64,000 nt of DNA from a virus: IMG/VR virus record IMGVR_UViG_3300031851_005926, positions 1 through 64,000 of that record, one strand, 5' to 3'. This document shows positions 15,325 through 23,374 of the stretch, piece after piece. Each line of letters opens with the position of its first letter. The stretch's first letter is position 1. The notes below the pieces were generated by a model. That model searched no databases. It was not told where the DNA came from and worked only from the letters and a program-made list of their open reading frames with translations. The position numbers and the translations under genes were made by a program.

Positions 15325-15770
15325 GACAATATCCCGGAGTATTTAGTATTTACAAGAAAAACGGAGCTGCCCAGTTCACAATCATTCCCCCCAGAGAAGG
15401 AGAGAATGGTCGTATTAAAAAGAACGGGGCTATTTTATTAGAAGCAGCTGCAGGAACAGGTGACAAAAGCTATAGTTGGTCAGATAAAGTTACATTTGCA
15501 TTAGGAATGAATGATTTAAGTAATTTATTTTCCAACCCAGATGAACCGCCAAAACTTATACATCAAATGCCAGAATCCCCTATCGTTAAAACCTTGGAAC
15601 TTACTCCAGGAAAAGATAGATACGCTGGTACTTTTATGTTAAAGCTTAGCGAAAGAAACAAGAGCAGAGATGAATCGAAGTATATTAACGTGCCAATATC
15701 GGCAGGTGAGTATACAGTTCTTCTTAGACTATTCATGTCTGCAGCACCACTAATCATAGGATGGAATTAA
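15321..15770 (+). CDS. Whirly-like single-stranded DNA-binding protein
   Basis: 149 aa. The pattern 'FSIYKKNGAAQFTIIPP', 'IKKNGAILLEAAAG', 'YSWSDKVTFALGMNDLSNLF' and later strands matches the Whirly/PC4-like fold, in which 'K-G-x-L-L-E' and 'Y-x-W-x-x-K-x-x-F-x-L' are characteristic. Such proteins bind single-stranded DNA in transcription or repair. In this phage it would be a second ssDNA binder beside SSB. RBS AAGGAGAAACT precedes the ATG, which overlaps the previous stop (ATGA). Confidence 0.55.
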   Translation: MRQYPGVFSIYKKNGAAQFTIIPPREGENGRIKKNGAILLEAAAGTGDKSYSWSDKVTFALGMNDLSNLFSNPDEPPKLIHQMPESPIVKTLELTPGKDRYAGTFMLKLSERNKSRDESKYINVPISAGEYTVLLRLFMSAAPLIIGWN

Positions 15771-15775
15771 TCAAT

Positions 15776-16171
15776 ATGGAAACTCCAAAAACCACATGGA
15801 CAGTAACCACTAAAGAAGGCAAAGTAGATTTCGATTCGAACACTTTGCTTGAAGCGCTATTGGGCAGAGTAGTAAATGCACCAAAAGCAGATTTTGACGA
15901 ACTTATTGTAAATTTTGGTAGATTTCTTCAAAGCAGAGATCTATTCGGAGATATGAAATTCAACCAACTCGTTGGCATGAGTTTCGCTCTCGGTTATTTC
16001 TACAGAGTCTTCCTTGAGAAGAATGACGTAGCAATACAGATAACAGACAATTCTAACGTTGAAGAACCATCAGGCGTAAATCAGGAAAATTCTATGGAGA
16101 AAAAAGATGAAATGGTTAGTGAATCTGATAGCATCCCCAATAGTGAGGAAAGCAGCAGCTCAGCTAGCTGA
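15776..16171 (+). CDS. Hypothetical protein with acidic Ser-rich tail
   Basis: 131 aa from ATG 15776 (an alternative ATG at 15761 overlaps the upstream stop). A folded-looking N-terminal 85 residues (TWTVTTKEGKVDFDSNTLLEALL...) precede a Glu/Ser-rich tail ending SESSSSAS-like, probably disordered. No family recognised. It shares its 3' end with the next short frame. Confidence 0.6.
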   Translation: METPKTTWTVTTKEGKVDFDSNTLLEALLGRVVNAPKADFDELIVNFGRFLQSRDLFGDMKFNQLVGMSFALGYFYRVFLEKNDVAIQITDNSNVEEPSGVNQENSMEKKDEMVSESDSIPNSEESSSSAS

Positions 16172-16349
16172 GTTTATAATTGAAGCAGCCGCAGAAGCAG
16201 TCAGTAGATGGCTTCTTGAAAATCAGCGGCAAAGTAATAAAAACAAGTTGACAAATAAGGAAAAAGATAATGTTCAGCTATTCAATCAGAATAAAAAGAG
16301 TAAAGAACCCGCGAGGCAAAATAATGGCCTTCGCATCGCTAATAATTGA
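16107..16349 (+). CDS. Small amphipathic-helix protein (uncertain)
   Basis: 80 aa. A strongly amphipathic, Ala-rich helix (residues 1-40, MKWLVNLIASPIVRKAAAQL) precedes a Lys/Asn-rich tail. It overlaps both neighbours (65 nt upstream, 80 nt downstream). GGAG lies near 16096. The first part covers the only otherwise non-coding stretch here (16172-16269), which supports it, but the tail may simply read through the SpoVG gene. Confidence 0.4.
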   Translation: MKWLVNLIASPIVRKAAAQLAEFIIEAAAEAVSRWLLENQRQSNKNKLTNKEKDNVQLFNQNKKSKEPARQNNGLRIANN

Positions 16350-16665
16350 CGACGTATTAGAAGTCGACGGATTCAAAGTAATTGATGGATCTAAAGGTCT
16401 CTTCGTCTCAGCCCCTCAACATAAGGGCAAAGACAAAGAGGGTAACGATTCTTGGTTTGAAGATGTACGCTTCATCGGTGACGAAACAGTCAGAGATACA
16501 GTTAAAACTGAGATCTACCAGTCAATCATTACCGAGTTCAATAAGGGCCAAGGTACGGCATCAAGAGCCTCAGCTGCTCAGTCACACGTTGCTAAGAACG
16601 GAGGCACTAATGATGCCAACGCTCCAGCTTCTAACAATGACAACGACAGACGACCTCTCTGGTAA
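16270..16665 (+). CDS. spoVG: SpoVG-family nucleic-acid-binding protein
   Basis: 131 aa. Residues 5-90 follow the SpoVG pattern: 'IRIKRVKNPRGKIMAFASLIIDDVLEVDG', then 'KVIDGSKGLFVSAP' and a helix with 'ETVRDTVKTEIYQ'. Bacterial SpoVG binds DNA and RNA and acts as a pleiotropic regulator. The C-terminal 40 residues are an Ala/Asn-rich disordered tail ending DNDRRPLW. AAGGAAAAAG precedes ATG 16270; an inner ATG at 16324 would remove the first strand. Codon use is C-rich and the gene has its own terminator, suggesting high expression. Confidence 0.72.
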   Translation: MFSYSIRIKRVKNPRGKIMAFASLIIDDVLEVDGFKVIDGSKGLFVSAPQHKGKDKEGNDSWFEDVRFIGDETVRDTVKTEIYQSIITEFNKGQGTASRASAAQSHVAKNGGTNDANAPASNNDNDRRPLW

Positions 16666-16689
16666 GAAGATAACATAAAGTGTAATTAG

Positions 16690-16720
16690 GCCCCCACCTT
16701 TTTAGGTGGGGGCTTTTTTA
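16690..16720 (+). terminator. Terminator after spoVG
   Basis: A 10-bp stem GCCCCCACCT/AGGTGGGGGC with a small T-rich loop is followed by six T residues. Confidence 0.93.
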
Positions 16721-16745
16721 TGCTTCAAAACCAAGGATAAAACCA

Positions 16746-17120
16746 ATGACTATTGAGAACAAAAAAGAATACAAGTCTTTAGGAGACATGGTCTCTTCAA
16801 TGCTCGACGATGCATTAGAAGAAGAGCAAGTTCCAACCGAAAGCTGGATGAAAGAAAACCTTTGGCAAAAAGGTAAAAACGGCGGCAAGGTTAAACACTT
16901 CCAAGGAAGGATTCTTTATCTTAAGAAAAACCAAATGCCAGGTAAGCTTGAAAACTGGCCCGACTATATAAAAAAACTCAAAGATAAGAAATATACTCAC
17001 GTATGCATACCGCTATCTTGGGCAGGATCAACAGCTCATGAATTAATAAAGCTTAAAAGTAAATTGACTAAAGCAAGAAAGCTACTGTCTGGACCTATTG
17101 TAACAAGGAGAAGCCTATGA
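16746..17120 (+). CDS. Hypothetical protein with SLxDMVSSxLDD motif
   Basis: 124 aa. Near the N-terminus it carries 'SLGDMVSSMLDDA', nearly identical to a segment of the unrelated gene at 21639 both in protein and in DNA. The centre has 'GKVKHFQGRILYLKKNQMP' and a basic C-terminus. It is the first gene after the spoVG terminator and overlaps the next gene by 4 nt. No function recognised. Confidence 0.65.
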   Translation: MTIENKKEYKSLGDMVSSMLDDALEEEQVPTESWMKENLWQKGKNGGKVKHFQGRILYLKKNQMPGKLENWPDYIKKLKDKKYTHVCIPLSWAGSTAHELIKLKSKLTKARKLLSGPIVTRRSL

Positions 17121-17389
17121 AAATTAATAGTATAATTGAAAGTTGGCTCTCCGCAGAAGATGCAAGCTCAAGAACAAATAATCTTTCTTGTGTTGGCTCT
17201 ATGCTTTTTTCCTACTCTTTGCCTATTGCTAGATATGGCTGGTCAGATGATCAGCCTATAGTGTACAACTACACAGCCAAAGATAATGGACAGTTTGTAA
17301 GCGCTACAACAAGCAAGCATATCACCCAAGTATGGCAACATCTTATAAAAAATAACTATCAACCAATCATGGAGGATCCGCCATGTTGA
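17117..17389 (+). CDS. Hypothetical protein
   Basis: 90 aa with a mixed composition (ESWLSAEDASSRTNNL... ending EDPPC). AAGGAGAAGCCT precedes the ATG, which overlaps the preceding stop (ATGA); the gene overlaps the following one by 7 nt. No known domain seen. Confidence 0.6.
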   Translation: MKINSIIESWLSAEDASSRTNNLSCVGSMLFSYSLPIARYGWSDDQPIVYNYTAKDNGQFVSATTSKHITQVWQHLIKNNYQPIMEDPPC

Positions 17390-17964
17390 CAGAGGCAATA
17401 ATTATGGATGACGAAAAAATCGATTCAGATGACAACGAACATGAAGTCAACGCAAACACTATTATAGAAGTAGTCAAAGAAGGTTCAGAAATTTATTCTG
17501 AAATTACTAGCTCTTTTGTAAAAGAATTTGTCTTTTACGACAAGACTCTTTACGAGTGGGCAACAGAGCTCATGATACAAATACCAAATGCTAGGACTCT
17601 TGACGAAGTAGTTTATAGAGACCTATTGATCAAGCTTGCCAACAATATTCAGCTTGCAAGCAACTACCATAGTGTAGCTTCATCTATGACTGATGCAATT
17701 ACTGGTGGAAACTCAATTAAAAAGTCTGATGTCGTTAATGCAATAGTTATGAACTTTGGAAAAAGAGGCGCTAGACGCCCTGCAGCATCTGTCATCGAAA
17801 GAATGGCAGAAAGCTATATGTCTTCAACTGTATCCGCAAGGGTAGCAGCGAAGATAGTCAAAAACTTTTGGAAACAGCGGCTAGACACTCTACTTGAAGT
17901 AAGAAAAATTCTCGAACAGATAGGTATGAGCTTACATGTGGAGATGAAATGGACGAATCAATGA
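17383..17964 (+). CDS. Hypothetical helical protein
   Basis: 193 aa. An acidic N-terminus (residues 1-30, DDEKIDSDDNEHEV) precedes an entirely helical domain with a basic patch near 'MNFGKRGARRPAASVIERM' and a Lys/Arg-rich C-terminal half. Size and composition would fit a small DNA-transaction accessory factor, but no recognisable motif supports this. Overlaps both neighbours by a few bases. Confidence 0.6.
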   Translation: MLTEAIIMDDEKIDSDDNEHEVNANTIIEVVKEGSEIYSEITSSFVKEFVFYDKTLYEWATELMIQIPNARTLDEVVYRDLLIKLANNIQLASNYHSVASSMTDAITGGNSIKKSDVVNAIVMNFGKRGARRPAASVIERMAESYMSSTVSARVAAKIVKNFWKQRLDTLLEVRKILEQIGMSLHVEMKWTNQ

Positions 17965-18152
17965 ACGACATTTTTGTAAGAAACTTCTATCCAGATGCTG
18001 ATGCAATCCATATCGAAGATAAAAACGATACATGGGGCATCACTATAGCTAGGAGTGAAGACGGCGAAGTATCCATAATAGTCGTGGACAAACTAGAACA
18101 CACGCGTATGGATCTAACATTAGGCCAGGAAGGCTTTACACAAAAAACATAA
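17949..18152 (+). CDS. Hypothetical small beta-rich protein
   Basis: 67 aa, alternating strand-like segments (TWGITIARSEDGEVSIIVVDK). The ATG lies inside the previous gene's 3' end (16-nt overlap) after a GGAGATGAAA site. No family recognised. Confidence 0.55.
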   Translation: MDESMNDIFVRNFYPDADAIHIEDKNDTWGITIARSEDGEVSIIVVDKLEHTRMDLTLGQEGFTQKT

Positions 18153-18175
18153 ACAATAAAACAAAAGAGAAACAA

Positions 18176-18364
18176 ATGGATGAATTAATAGAAGAAACTA
18201 TCTATCGCGTTGCTATGACTTGGACTTGTAAAGCCAATTTCTTAGTGAGTGCAATAGATGAAAAAACTGCATCAACACTCGTTTATGATGGGCATGTTAC
18301 GCCTCAAGAAGTAATTGAAGACAACTACATCGTATACAAAGTAGATAAGGAGGAGAGATGTTAG
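18176..18364 (+). CDS. Hypothetical small protein
   Basis: 62 aa, begins MDELIEETIYRVAMTW and contains two Cys. AAAGAGAAACA precedes the ATG; the gene overlaps the next membrane gene by 7 nt. No function recognised. Confidence 0.5.
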   Translation: MDELIEETIYRVAMTWTCKANFLVSAIDEKTASTLVYDGHVTPQEVIEDNYIVYKVDKEERC

Positions 18365-18633
18365 ACGGGCTAATACTAGGTATTCTCACCTGGCTTAGCT
18401 TTCTTTTCTCTTTCCTTCATTTTCCAACACTTATCAAAAGAATAATGTTAAAATATTTTTTATTAACTGACCTTATTAGTGTCATGTTAACTTTTTTCTT
18501 GTTAAGCGGTATATCTCACAGTATAACTTCTGTCATAGGCTCGATAACTTGTGGACTTCTAGTTAATCTGAGCCTAATGTTGAATCAAACATTAGGAGAA
18601 AATAATGAAAGACCTCCAGTTCAAGCTAAATGA
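18358..18633 (+). CDS. Small multi-span membrane protein
   Basis: 91 aa with about three hydrophobic segments (residues 4-26, 33-52, 55-76) and a polar C-terminus. AAGGAGGAG precedes the ATG. Three-helix phage proteins of this size can be holins or membrane-remodelling factors, but nothing specific is recognisable. Confidence 0.6.
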   Translation: MLDGLILGILTWLSFLFSFLHFPTLIKRIMLKYFLLTDLISVMLTFFLLSGISHSITSVIGSITCGLLVNLSLMLNQTLGENNERPPVQAK

Positions 18634-18856
18634 TGAAGAAAAAATTATTTTTACTAGAAACATCTTCTACGATATACAAGCACAAATCGACGTTCTTCTT
18701 ACATGTTTAGAAGAACATTCTATAGAAGACTTCCAAACTATATTGAACAAAGCTATAAGTGAAGATAACCTCTCCATGCTTTGCTTTTTCGTTGGAATGA
18801 AAGAAAGAGATCTCTCTAGCTACTTTAATGAAATCAAATCTATAGATGAAGATTGA
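18605..18856 (+). CDS. Hypothetical acidic helical protein
   Basis: 83 aa, acidic, mostly helical (MKDLQFKLNDEEKIIFTRNI...). TTAGGAGAAAATA precedes the ATG, within the 3' end of the membrane gene (29-nt overlap). Function unknown. Confidence 0.6.
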   Translation: MKDLQFKLNDEEKIIFTRNIFYDIQAQIDVLLTCLEEHSIEDFQTILNKAISEDNLSMLCFFVGMKERDLSSYFNEIKSIDED

Positions 18857-18874
18857 TTCATAAGGAACTAGAAT

Positions 18875-19117
18875 ATGCTAGAAAACATATATTATCAAAT
18901 TAAAAAAATCTTAAAAGATTTGTTATTTTCTGTAGGAAATCTTTTACTAACGATAGTATCTTATCTTTTGCAAATCAGTGCATTAATAATAATAGTATTA
19001 ATTGCTATACTTATCGTAAATGCTGCTTTGCTAATAAAAATTATAACTTTAATTAAAACTAAAAATGAAAAACACATTTATGGAGAAGACACAAATGTAC
19101 ATAGCGAAATATTTTGA
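18875..19117 (+). CDS. Small membrane protein
   Basis: 80 aa. A long hydrophobic stretch (about residues 17-60) can form two transmembrane helices, followed by a charged cytoplasmic-looking tail. AAGGAACTAG precedes the ATG. It overlaps the ribonucleotide reductase start by 23 nt. Confidence 0.55.
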   Translation: MLENIYYQIKKILKDLLFSVGNLLLTIVSYLLQISALIIIVLIAILIVNAALLIKIITLIKTKNEKHIYGEDTNVHSEIF

Positions 19118-21197
19118 AGGAAGAAAAATAAGAACTTTTTCACTTAGTGATATTTTTATTGAATCCTATCAAAACAAACAACCTAATTGGGGGCCAGTAG
19201 GATACTTTACTTATAAAAGAACTTATGCGCGCCCCATATCCAAAGACCAAACAGAAGAATTTTGGCAGACCTGCAAAAGAGTCGTAGAAGGCGTGTACAA
19301 TGTTCAGAAGCAACATACTAGAGCCATGGGGCTCCCTTGGGATGACCGAAAAGCCCAAGCTTCAGCTCAAGAAATGTTTGAAAGAATGTGGCAATTCAAG
19401 TTTACTCCCCCAGGCAGAGGTCTGTGGATGATGGGAACTGACGTAATTTACAAAAAAGGAGGCGCAGCTTTAAACAACTGCGCATTCGTTACTACTGAAA
19501 ATATAGATATAGATTTTGCAGCACCCTTCTGCTTCTTAATGGACATGTCCATGTTTGGAGTTGGGGTTGGCTCAGATACTAGAGGAGCAGGCAAGGTCAA
19601 AATACAAGCACCAAAAACTACTACTGAGCCCTATATAGTTGAAGATTCTAGAGAAGGCTGGGTAGAATTACTCAGAACAATTCTTAATTCTTTTGTCGGA
19701 AAGGGTTCCCTTCCCTTAAACATTGATTATTCAAACGTCAGAGAGATGGGATCACCAATTAAAGGATTCGGAGGCGTAGCTTCTGGACCAGAACCATTGA
19801 TAGAGCTTATTAACGGCACCATGCAGCTTCTTTCTCGAGCAGATGGAAAACCATACTACATATCTTCAACACAAATTGTTGATTTGCACAACATGGTTGG
19901 AGTTTGCGTAGTGTCTGGAGGAGTAAGAAGAACTGCGGAGATCATGTTTGGAGCTCACGACGACCAAGATTTTGCTAAGCTTAAAGACCCAACAGAATTA
20001 AATGCTTGGTCTGAAGAGCTTTCTGAACTTGAGAACAAGAGAAAGAAAATTAATACTGATAGCTCGAAGTCAAGAATAGAAGATCTTAAAGAACTTATCA
20101 ATAGCCACCCTTTAAGAACTCATCGATGGGCAAGCAACAACTCTATCTTTGCTAACCTTGGCATGGACTATGAAGATGTTTCAAAATCTATAGCCAAAAA
20201 TGGTGAACCTGGAGCAATCTGGTTAGAAAACATGAGGAATTATGGAAGAATGGTTGACCCCCCTTCTTTCAAAGATTATAGGGTTGCAGGATGCAACCCC
20301 TGTGCTGAGCAATCATTGGAAGATCATGAATTATGCTGCTTGGTGGAAACATTTCCAGCAAACCATGACTCATTCGAAGACTTTAAGCGAACGCTTAAGT
20401 TTGCATACCTTTACGCAAAAACAGTTACTTTAATTCCAACTCATAACCAGAAAACGAACCAAGTCATGATGAGAAATCGAAGAATTGGTTGCTCTATGAG
20501 TGGTATCCAGCAATCGAAAGGCAAGCTTGGCCGACGCAACTTCTTAAAATGGTGCGATCAGGGTTACGAATATATTCAAGACCTAGACGTTAAGTATTCA
20601 GAATGGCTTTGTGTTCCACGCTCAATAAAGACTACAAGCGTCAAGCCTTCTGGAACCGTGTCACTGCTTTGTGGAGCCACGCCGGGGATTCACTATGCTC
20701 ATAGTGAATACTATATAAGAAATATTAGAGTTCAAGAAGGCTCTCCCCTTCTTGATGCAGCCAGAAATTCTGGATACCCTGTAGAAAAAGACTCTTACGC
20801 CAAGAGTAGCTGGGTTGTATCTTTTCCTGTTAAAGAAAAGAACTTTACTAAATCTAAAAAAGATGTTTCCATTTGGGAACAATTTTGTGATGCTTCAGAT
20901 ATGCAAAAGTATTGGGCTGACAATCAAGTCAGCGCAACAGTTACTTTTGCGCAAGAAGAGTCTAAGTATATTCAATCATGTCTTGAGATATTTGAAACTC
21001 AACTTAAATCTATCTCTTTACTGCCATTGACAGAACACGGCTATGCACAAGCCCCTTACATTACAATAACAAAGGAAGTATATGAAGCTTTATCAGCTAA
21101 TATAACTCCATTAATTCTTGACAAATCTTATCACGAAGCAGAAGATAAATTCTGTGACGGAGATACATGCACGGTGAGTTTTAATAATGCTGATTAA
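19095..21197 (+). CDS. rtpR: Adenosylcobalamin-dependent ribonucleotide reductase (class II)
   Basis: 700 aa from ATG 19095 (GGAG upstream; two earlier in-frame ATGs at 19065 and 19080 have weaker sites). It matches the monomeric B12-dependent ribonucleoside-triphosphate reductases: 'TPPGRGLWMMGTD', 'LNNCAFVTT' with the first redox Cys, 'NPCAEQSLEDHELC' carrying the radical Cys and catalytic Glu, and a C-terminal 'CDGDTC' pair that relays electrons. It converts ribonucleoside triphosphates to dNTPs without oxygen, given a host supply of adenosylcobalamin. The ATG of dUTPase lies 11 nt inside its 3' end, consistent with joint dNTP supply. Confidence 0.92.
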   Translation: MYIAKYFEGRKIRTFSLSDIFIESYQNKQPNWGPVGYFTYKRTYARPISKDQTEEFWQTCKRVVEGVYNVQKQHTRAMGLPWDDRKAQASAQEMFERMWQFKFTPPGRGLWMMGTDVIYKKGGAALNNCAFVTTENIDIDFAAPFCFLMDMSMFGVGVGSDTRGAGKVKIQAPKTTTEPYIVEDSREGWVELLRTILNSFVGKGSLPLNIDYSNVREMGSPIKGFGGVASGPEPLIELINGTMQLLSRADGKPYYISSTQIVDLHNMVGVCVVSGGVRRTAEIMFGAHDDQDFAKLKDPTELNAWSEELSELENKRKKINTDSSKSRIEDLKELINSHPLRTHRWASNNSIFANLGMDYEDVSKSIAKNGEPGAIWLENMRNYGRMVDPPSFKDYRVAGCNPCAEQSLEDHELCCLVETFPANHDSFEDFKRTLKFAYLYAKTVTLIPTHNQKTNQVMMRNRRIGCSMSGIQQSKGKLGRRNFLKWCDQGYEYIQDLDVKYSEWLCVPRSIKTTSVKPSGTVSLLCGATPGIHYAHSEYYIRNIRVQEGSPLLDAARNSGYPVEKDSYAKSSWVVSFPVKEKNFTKSKKDVSIWEQFCDASDMQKYWADNQVSATVTFAQEESKYIQSCLEIFETQLKSISLLPLTEHGYAQAPYITITKEVYEALSANITPLILDKSYHEAEDKFCDGDTCTVSFNNAD

Positions 21198-21633
21198 ATA
21201 TTCAAATATTGCTGGCGATACCCTCCAGCCGGTTAGAGCCAATCCATCTGATGCTGGTTTAGACATCTTTTATAACGGACCTGATTGTGAAATCGCCCCA
21301 AGCGAAAACAGAATCATGGCTACCGGGATAAGAATGGAGATACCGCATGGCTATATGATACAAGTTTGCAACAGAGGAAGTATGGGTGCGACACGATCTT
21401 TGATCGTAGGAGCACACATAATTGACTCTGGCTATAGTGGAGAAATATTCATAGACCTACATAATGTGGGGACTGAAAATCAACACTTAAAATTTGGGTC
21501 AAAAATAGCTCAATTGGTTATGGTTCCTATTGTTTCATTTAGACTTATACAAGTTGAAGAAAATGAGTTATACTCTGATTGTATTACTATAAGTAATAGA
21601 GAACAGGGTTCATTAGGAAGCACAGGAGCTTGA
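21187..21633 (+). CDS. dut: dUTPase
   Basis: 148 aa, normal for a trimeric dUTPase. The five motifs are visible in order: 'DAGLDI', 'NRGSMG', 'GAHIIDSGYSGEI', 'GSKIAQLVM', 'REQGSLGSTGA'. It hydrolyses dUTP to dUMP and pyrophosphate, keeping uracil out of DNA. Translated with the upstream reductase. Confidence 0.93.
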   Translation: MLIKYSNIAGDTLQPVRANPSDAGLDIFYNGPDCEIAPSENRIMATGIRMEIPHGYMIQVCNRGSMGATRSLIVGAHIIDSGYSGEIFIDLHNVGTENQHLKFGSKIAQLVMVPIVSFRLIQVEENELYSDCITISNREQGSLGSTGA

Positions 21634-21638
21634 ACGTG

Positions 21639-22220
21639 ATGGAAGATGCGTATGATTATAAAATGTTATTAAATGCTATATTACGACAAGCTATGGACGA
21701 CTACGTAAAGCTTCAACATCCCAAGTTTAGAAAAAAGAAATATATGCAAGAAGCCTTTAACTCTGCAGTTGATATGTTTTTCGACTCAGAGTTTAGGCTC
21801 TTACATGTAAAGAACGATAACGGAGAATTCATGTCTTTAAAGGATATGGTCTCTTCAATACTCGACGACGATAGATTACAAATGGAAAAAATGAAAGAAC
21901 ACCTTGTTGTTGAAGCAAGAAGTTTTTGGGAAACCAAAATGGTTAATACCATCTATATACCAGATAGCTTCATATACGATGGTCACGTTTATTCTATCGA
22001 ACATTCAGAAGAAGAAGACATAGAAATAGACTTCGACCTCAAAACTATCACCTTAAACAAAAATATAAAAAACTCTGAGAATCAACAAAGATTCGTAGAG
22101 TCTACCGTCAAGGTAGTATGCTATCATGAAGACTTGGCTATATCCCAAGCCAATTTAGACAAAATTGGAAAAGGAATTTTCAAGATGCTTAGAATAAATT
22201 CATGCTTTAGTGGGGACTAA
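21639..22220 (+). CDS. Hypothetical protein with SLxDMVSSxLDD motif
   Basis: 193 aa from ATG 21639 (GTG at 21636 is equally possible; AGGAG lies at 21624). The N-terminal 85 residues are helical and charged and contain 'SLKDMVSSILDDD', the same motif as the gene at 16746. The rest is beta-rich with many acidic residues (SEEEDIEIDFDLK). It ends by overlapping the convergent minus-strand gene by 4 nt. No function recognised. Confidence 0.65.
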   Translation: MEDAYDYKMLLNAILRQAMDDYVKLQHPKFRKKKYMQEAFNSAVDMFFDSEFRLLHVKNDNGEFMSLKDMVSSILDDDRLQMEKMKEHLVVEARSFWETKMVNTIYIPDSFIYDGHVYSIEHSEEEDIEIDFDLKTITLNKNIKNSENQQRFVESTVKVVCYHEDLAISQANLDKIGKGIFKMLRINSCFSGD

Positions 22221-22588
22221 TATGCAACGATTGTGATGCTGGTCCCTGCCGAAAGATCTTCTGAGAAAACAAAAGAATCAACTAATAGCTGAGGGAAGTT
22301 TGAATTAGAATTCCAAGTATCGCTAATTCTAATTTGAGCGCCTTCATTATCTGAAAAGTTCCAAACATCTGTAGATGATCTCAAATTTCTCTCAAGAGAA
22401 TTCAAGACAACAATTATCTCGGCATCTTGACCTGGATCGATATAAAGACCTCTTGCTGGGCGACCAAGAAGACGACTTATATCAATCTTTGATCCTACTT
22501 CAATGTCTGATATAGTTACTATCCGAGTTTCCTCAGTTATGTTTCTATTTACAGGATCAGGTTGATTACTTTCATCATAAACAGGCAT
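22217..22588 (-). CDS. Hypothetical protein, paralog of the gene inside split dnaE
   Basis: 123 aa from ATG 22588 (GGGAGG 5 nt upstream). The segment 'TISDIEVGSKIDISRLLGRPA' and 'VVLNSLERN' match the reverse-strand gene at 30128-30499 ('VSSVSMSDQIDVVTLLGRPA', 'LVLNTM'), so the two are diverged paralogs of almost the same length. Strand-rich composition suits a virion-associated or structural protein. It lies in opposite orientation to all genes around it, just before a set of fibre genes. Function unknown. Confidence 0.7.
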   Translation of the reverse strand: MPVYDESNQPDPVNRNITEETRIVTISDIEVGSKIDISRLLGRPARGLYIDPGQDAEIIVVLNSLERNLRSSTDVWNFSDNEGAQIRISDTWNSNSNFPQLLVDSFVFSEDLSAGTSITIVAY

Positions 22589-22628
22589 ATTACCTCCCAC
22601 TTGAATATGTTAACACTGGAGACAAATA

Positions 22629-23048
22629 ATGTCCATAATTCAAGGAACAATTAAAACTAGTCAAATATCGAAAAAAGAATTTGTTTCCGTATATTTTAAA
22701 ATTTCAGGTTCTGCCGTCGTAACTGACGAGTGGATCCAAATTGAAATTCCTAATACTCCAGCCGAAGGTTTAATAAAAAGAGCAAGAGCTACACTTTTAT
22801 CTGGAGACGCCACTTTACTAAACTTCTTCGTATCCGAAGATAATAGTATGCTAATACAGGATACTGTTGTCAAGTACGAAAATATAGATTTAACAACGAC
22901 CCACCTTGATTCAGAAGAAGCCATCTATTATAATCTAATTCAAAGAAGTGAAACGAATTACTCCTTGGGCACGATGTATGTTTATATAAAAAGCAACACT
23001 GCTCAAAATAATATTTGGTATCGACTTGATATCATGGAAGTGGGCTAA
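22629..23048 (+). CDS. Hypothetical beta-rich virion protein
   Basis: 139 aa, rich in predicted strands (EFVSVYFKISGSAVVTDEW) and in Thr/Ser. CTGGAGACAA precedes the ATG. It opens the set of fibre-like genes 22.6-26.2 kb. No catalytic motif; probably a virion component. Confidence 0.6.
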   Translation: MSIIQGTIKTSQISKKEFVSVYFKISGSAVVTDEWIQIEIPNTPAEGLIKRARATLLSGDATLLNFFVSEDNSMLIQDTVVKYENIDLTTTHLDSEEAIYYNLIQRSETNYSLGTMYVYIKSNTAQNNIWYRLDIMEVG

Positions 23049-23066
23049 CTATAATAAGGATATGGA

Positions 23067-23345
23067 ATGCCTTCTATATACAGAACAATCCCACCACTAA
23101 AAACAACAACGACATCAAGCTCGGGCTCAGGAAACTCGGTAACAGTAGACTTAACAGCCCAAGTAAATGGCACTAACCAAAATTTTATATTAGTTGAACC
23201 GCTCCCGGAAGGAGTCAGTTTTTTAGCTCATAACGGAGTTGTAAACTCCGAGAACACTAATTACATTATATCATTAGACAGACAGAGTGTACAAACCTTA
23301 TTTGTACCATCAGTAGGTGACGATATCGTCATCTTTATTATATAA
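23067..23345 (+). CDS. Hypothetical small virion protein
   Basis: 92 aa. After 'MPSIYRTIPPLK' comes a Thr/Ser/Gly linker and a strand-rich domain (NFILVEPLPEGVSFLAHNGV...), typical of small fibre- or neck-associated phage proteins with a flexible N-terminal attachment. Inferred from composition and place only. Confidence 0.55.
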   Translation: MPSIYRTIPPLKTTTTSSSGSGNSVTVDLTAQVNGTNQNFILVEPLPEGVSFLAHNGVVNSENTNYIISLDRQSVQTLFVPSVGDDIVIFII

Positions 23346-23374
23346 CTAACCAATAAATTGTTAAGGAAATAAAT

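Noticed and set aside
17383-17964. UvsY-like recombination mediator
   Set aside because: Only size, charge and helicity fit; no motif supports the assignment.
20688-20709. 10-bp inverted repeat ATTCACTATG/CATAGTGAAT in the reductase gene
   Set aside because: It is AT-rich, deep inside the coding sequence and encodes a naturally symmetrical HYAHSEY stretch; chance and codon choice explain it.
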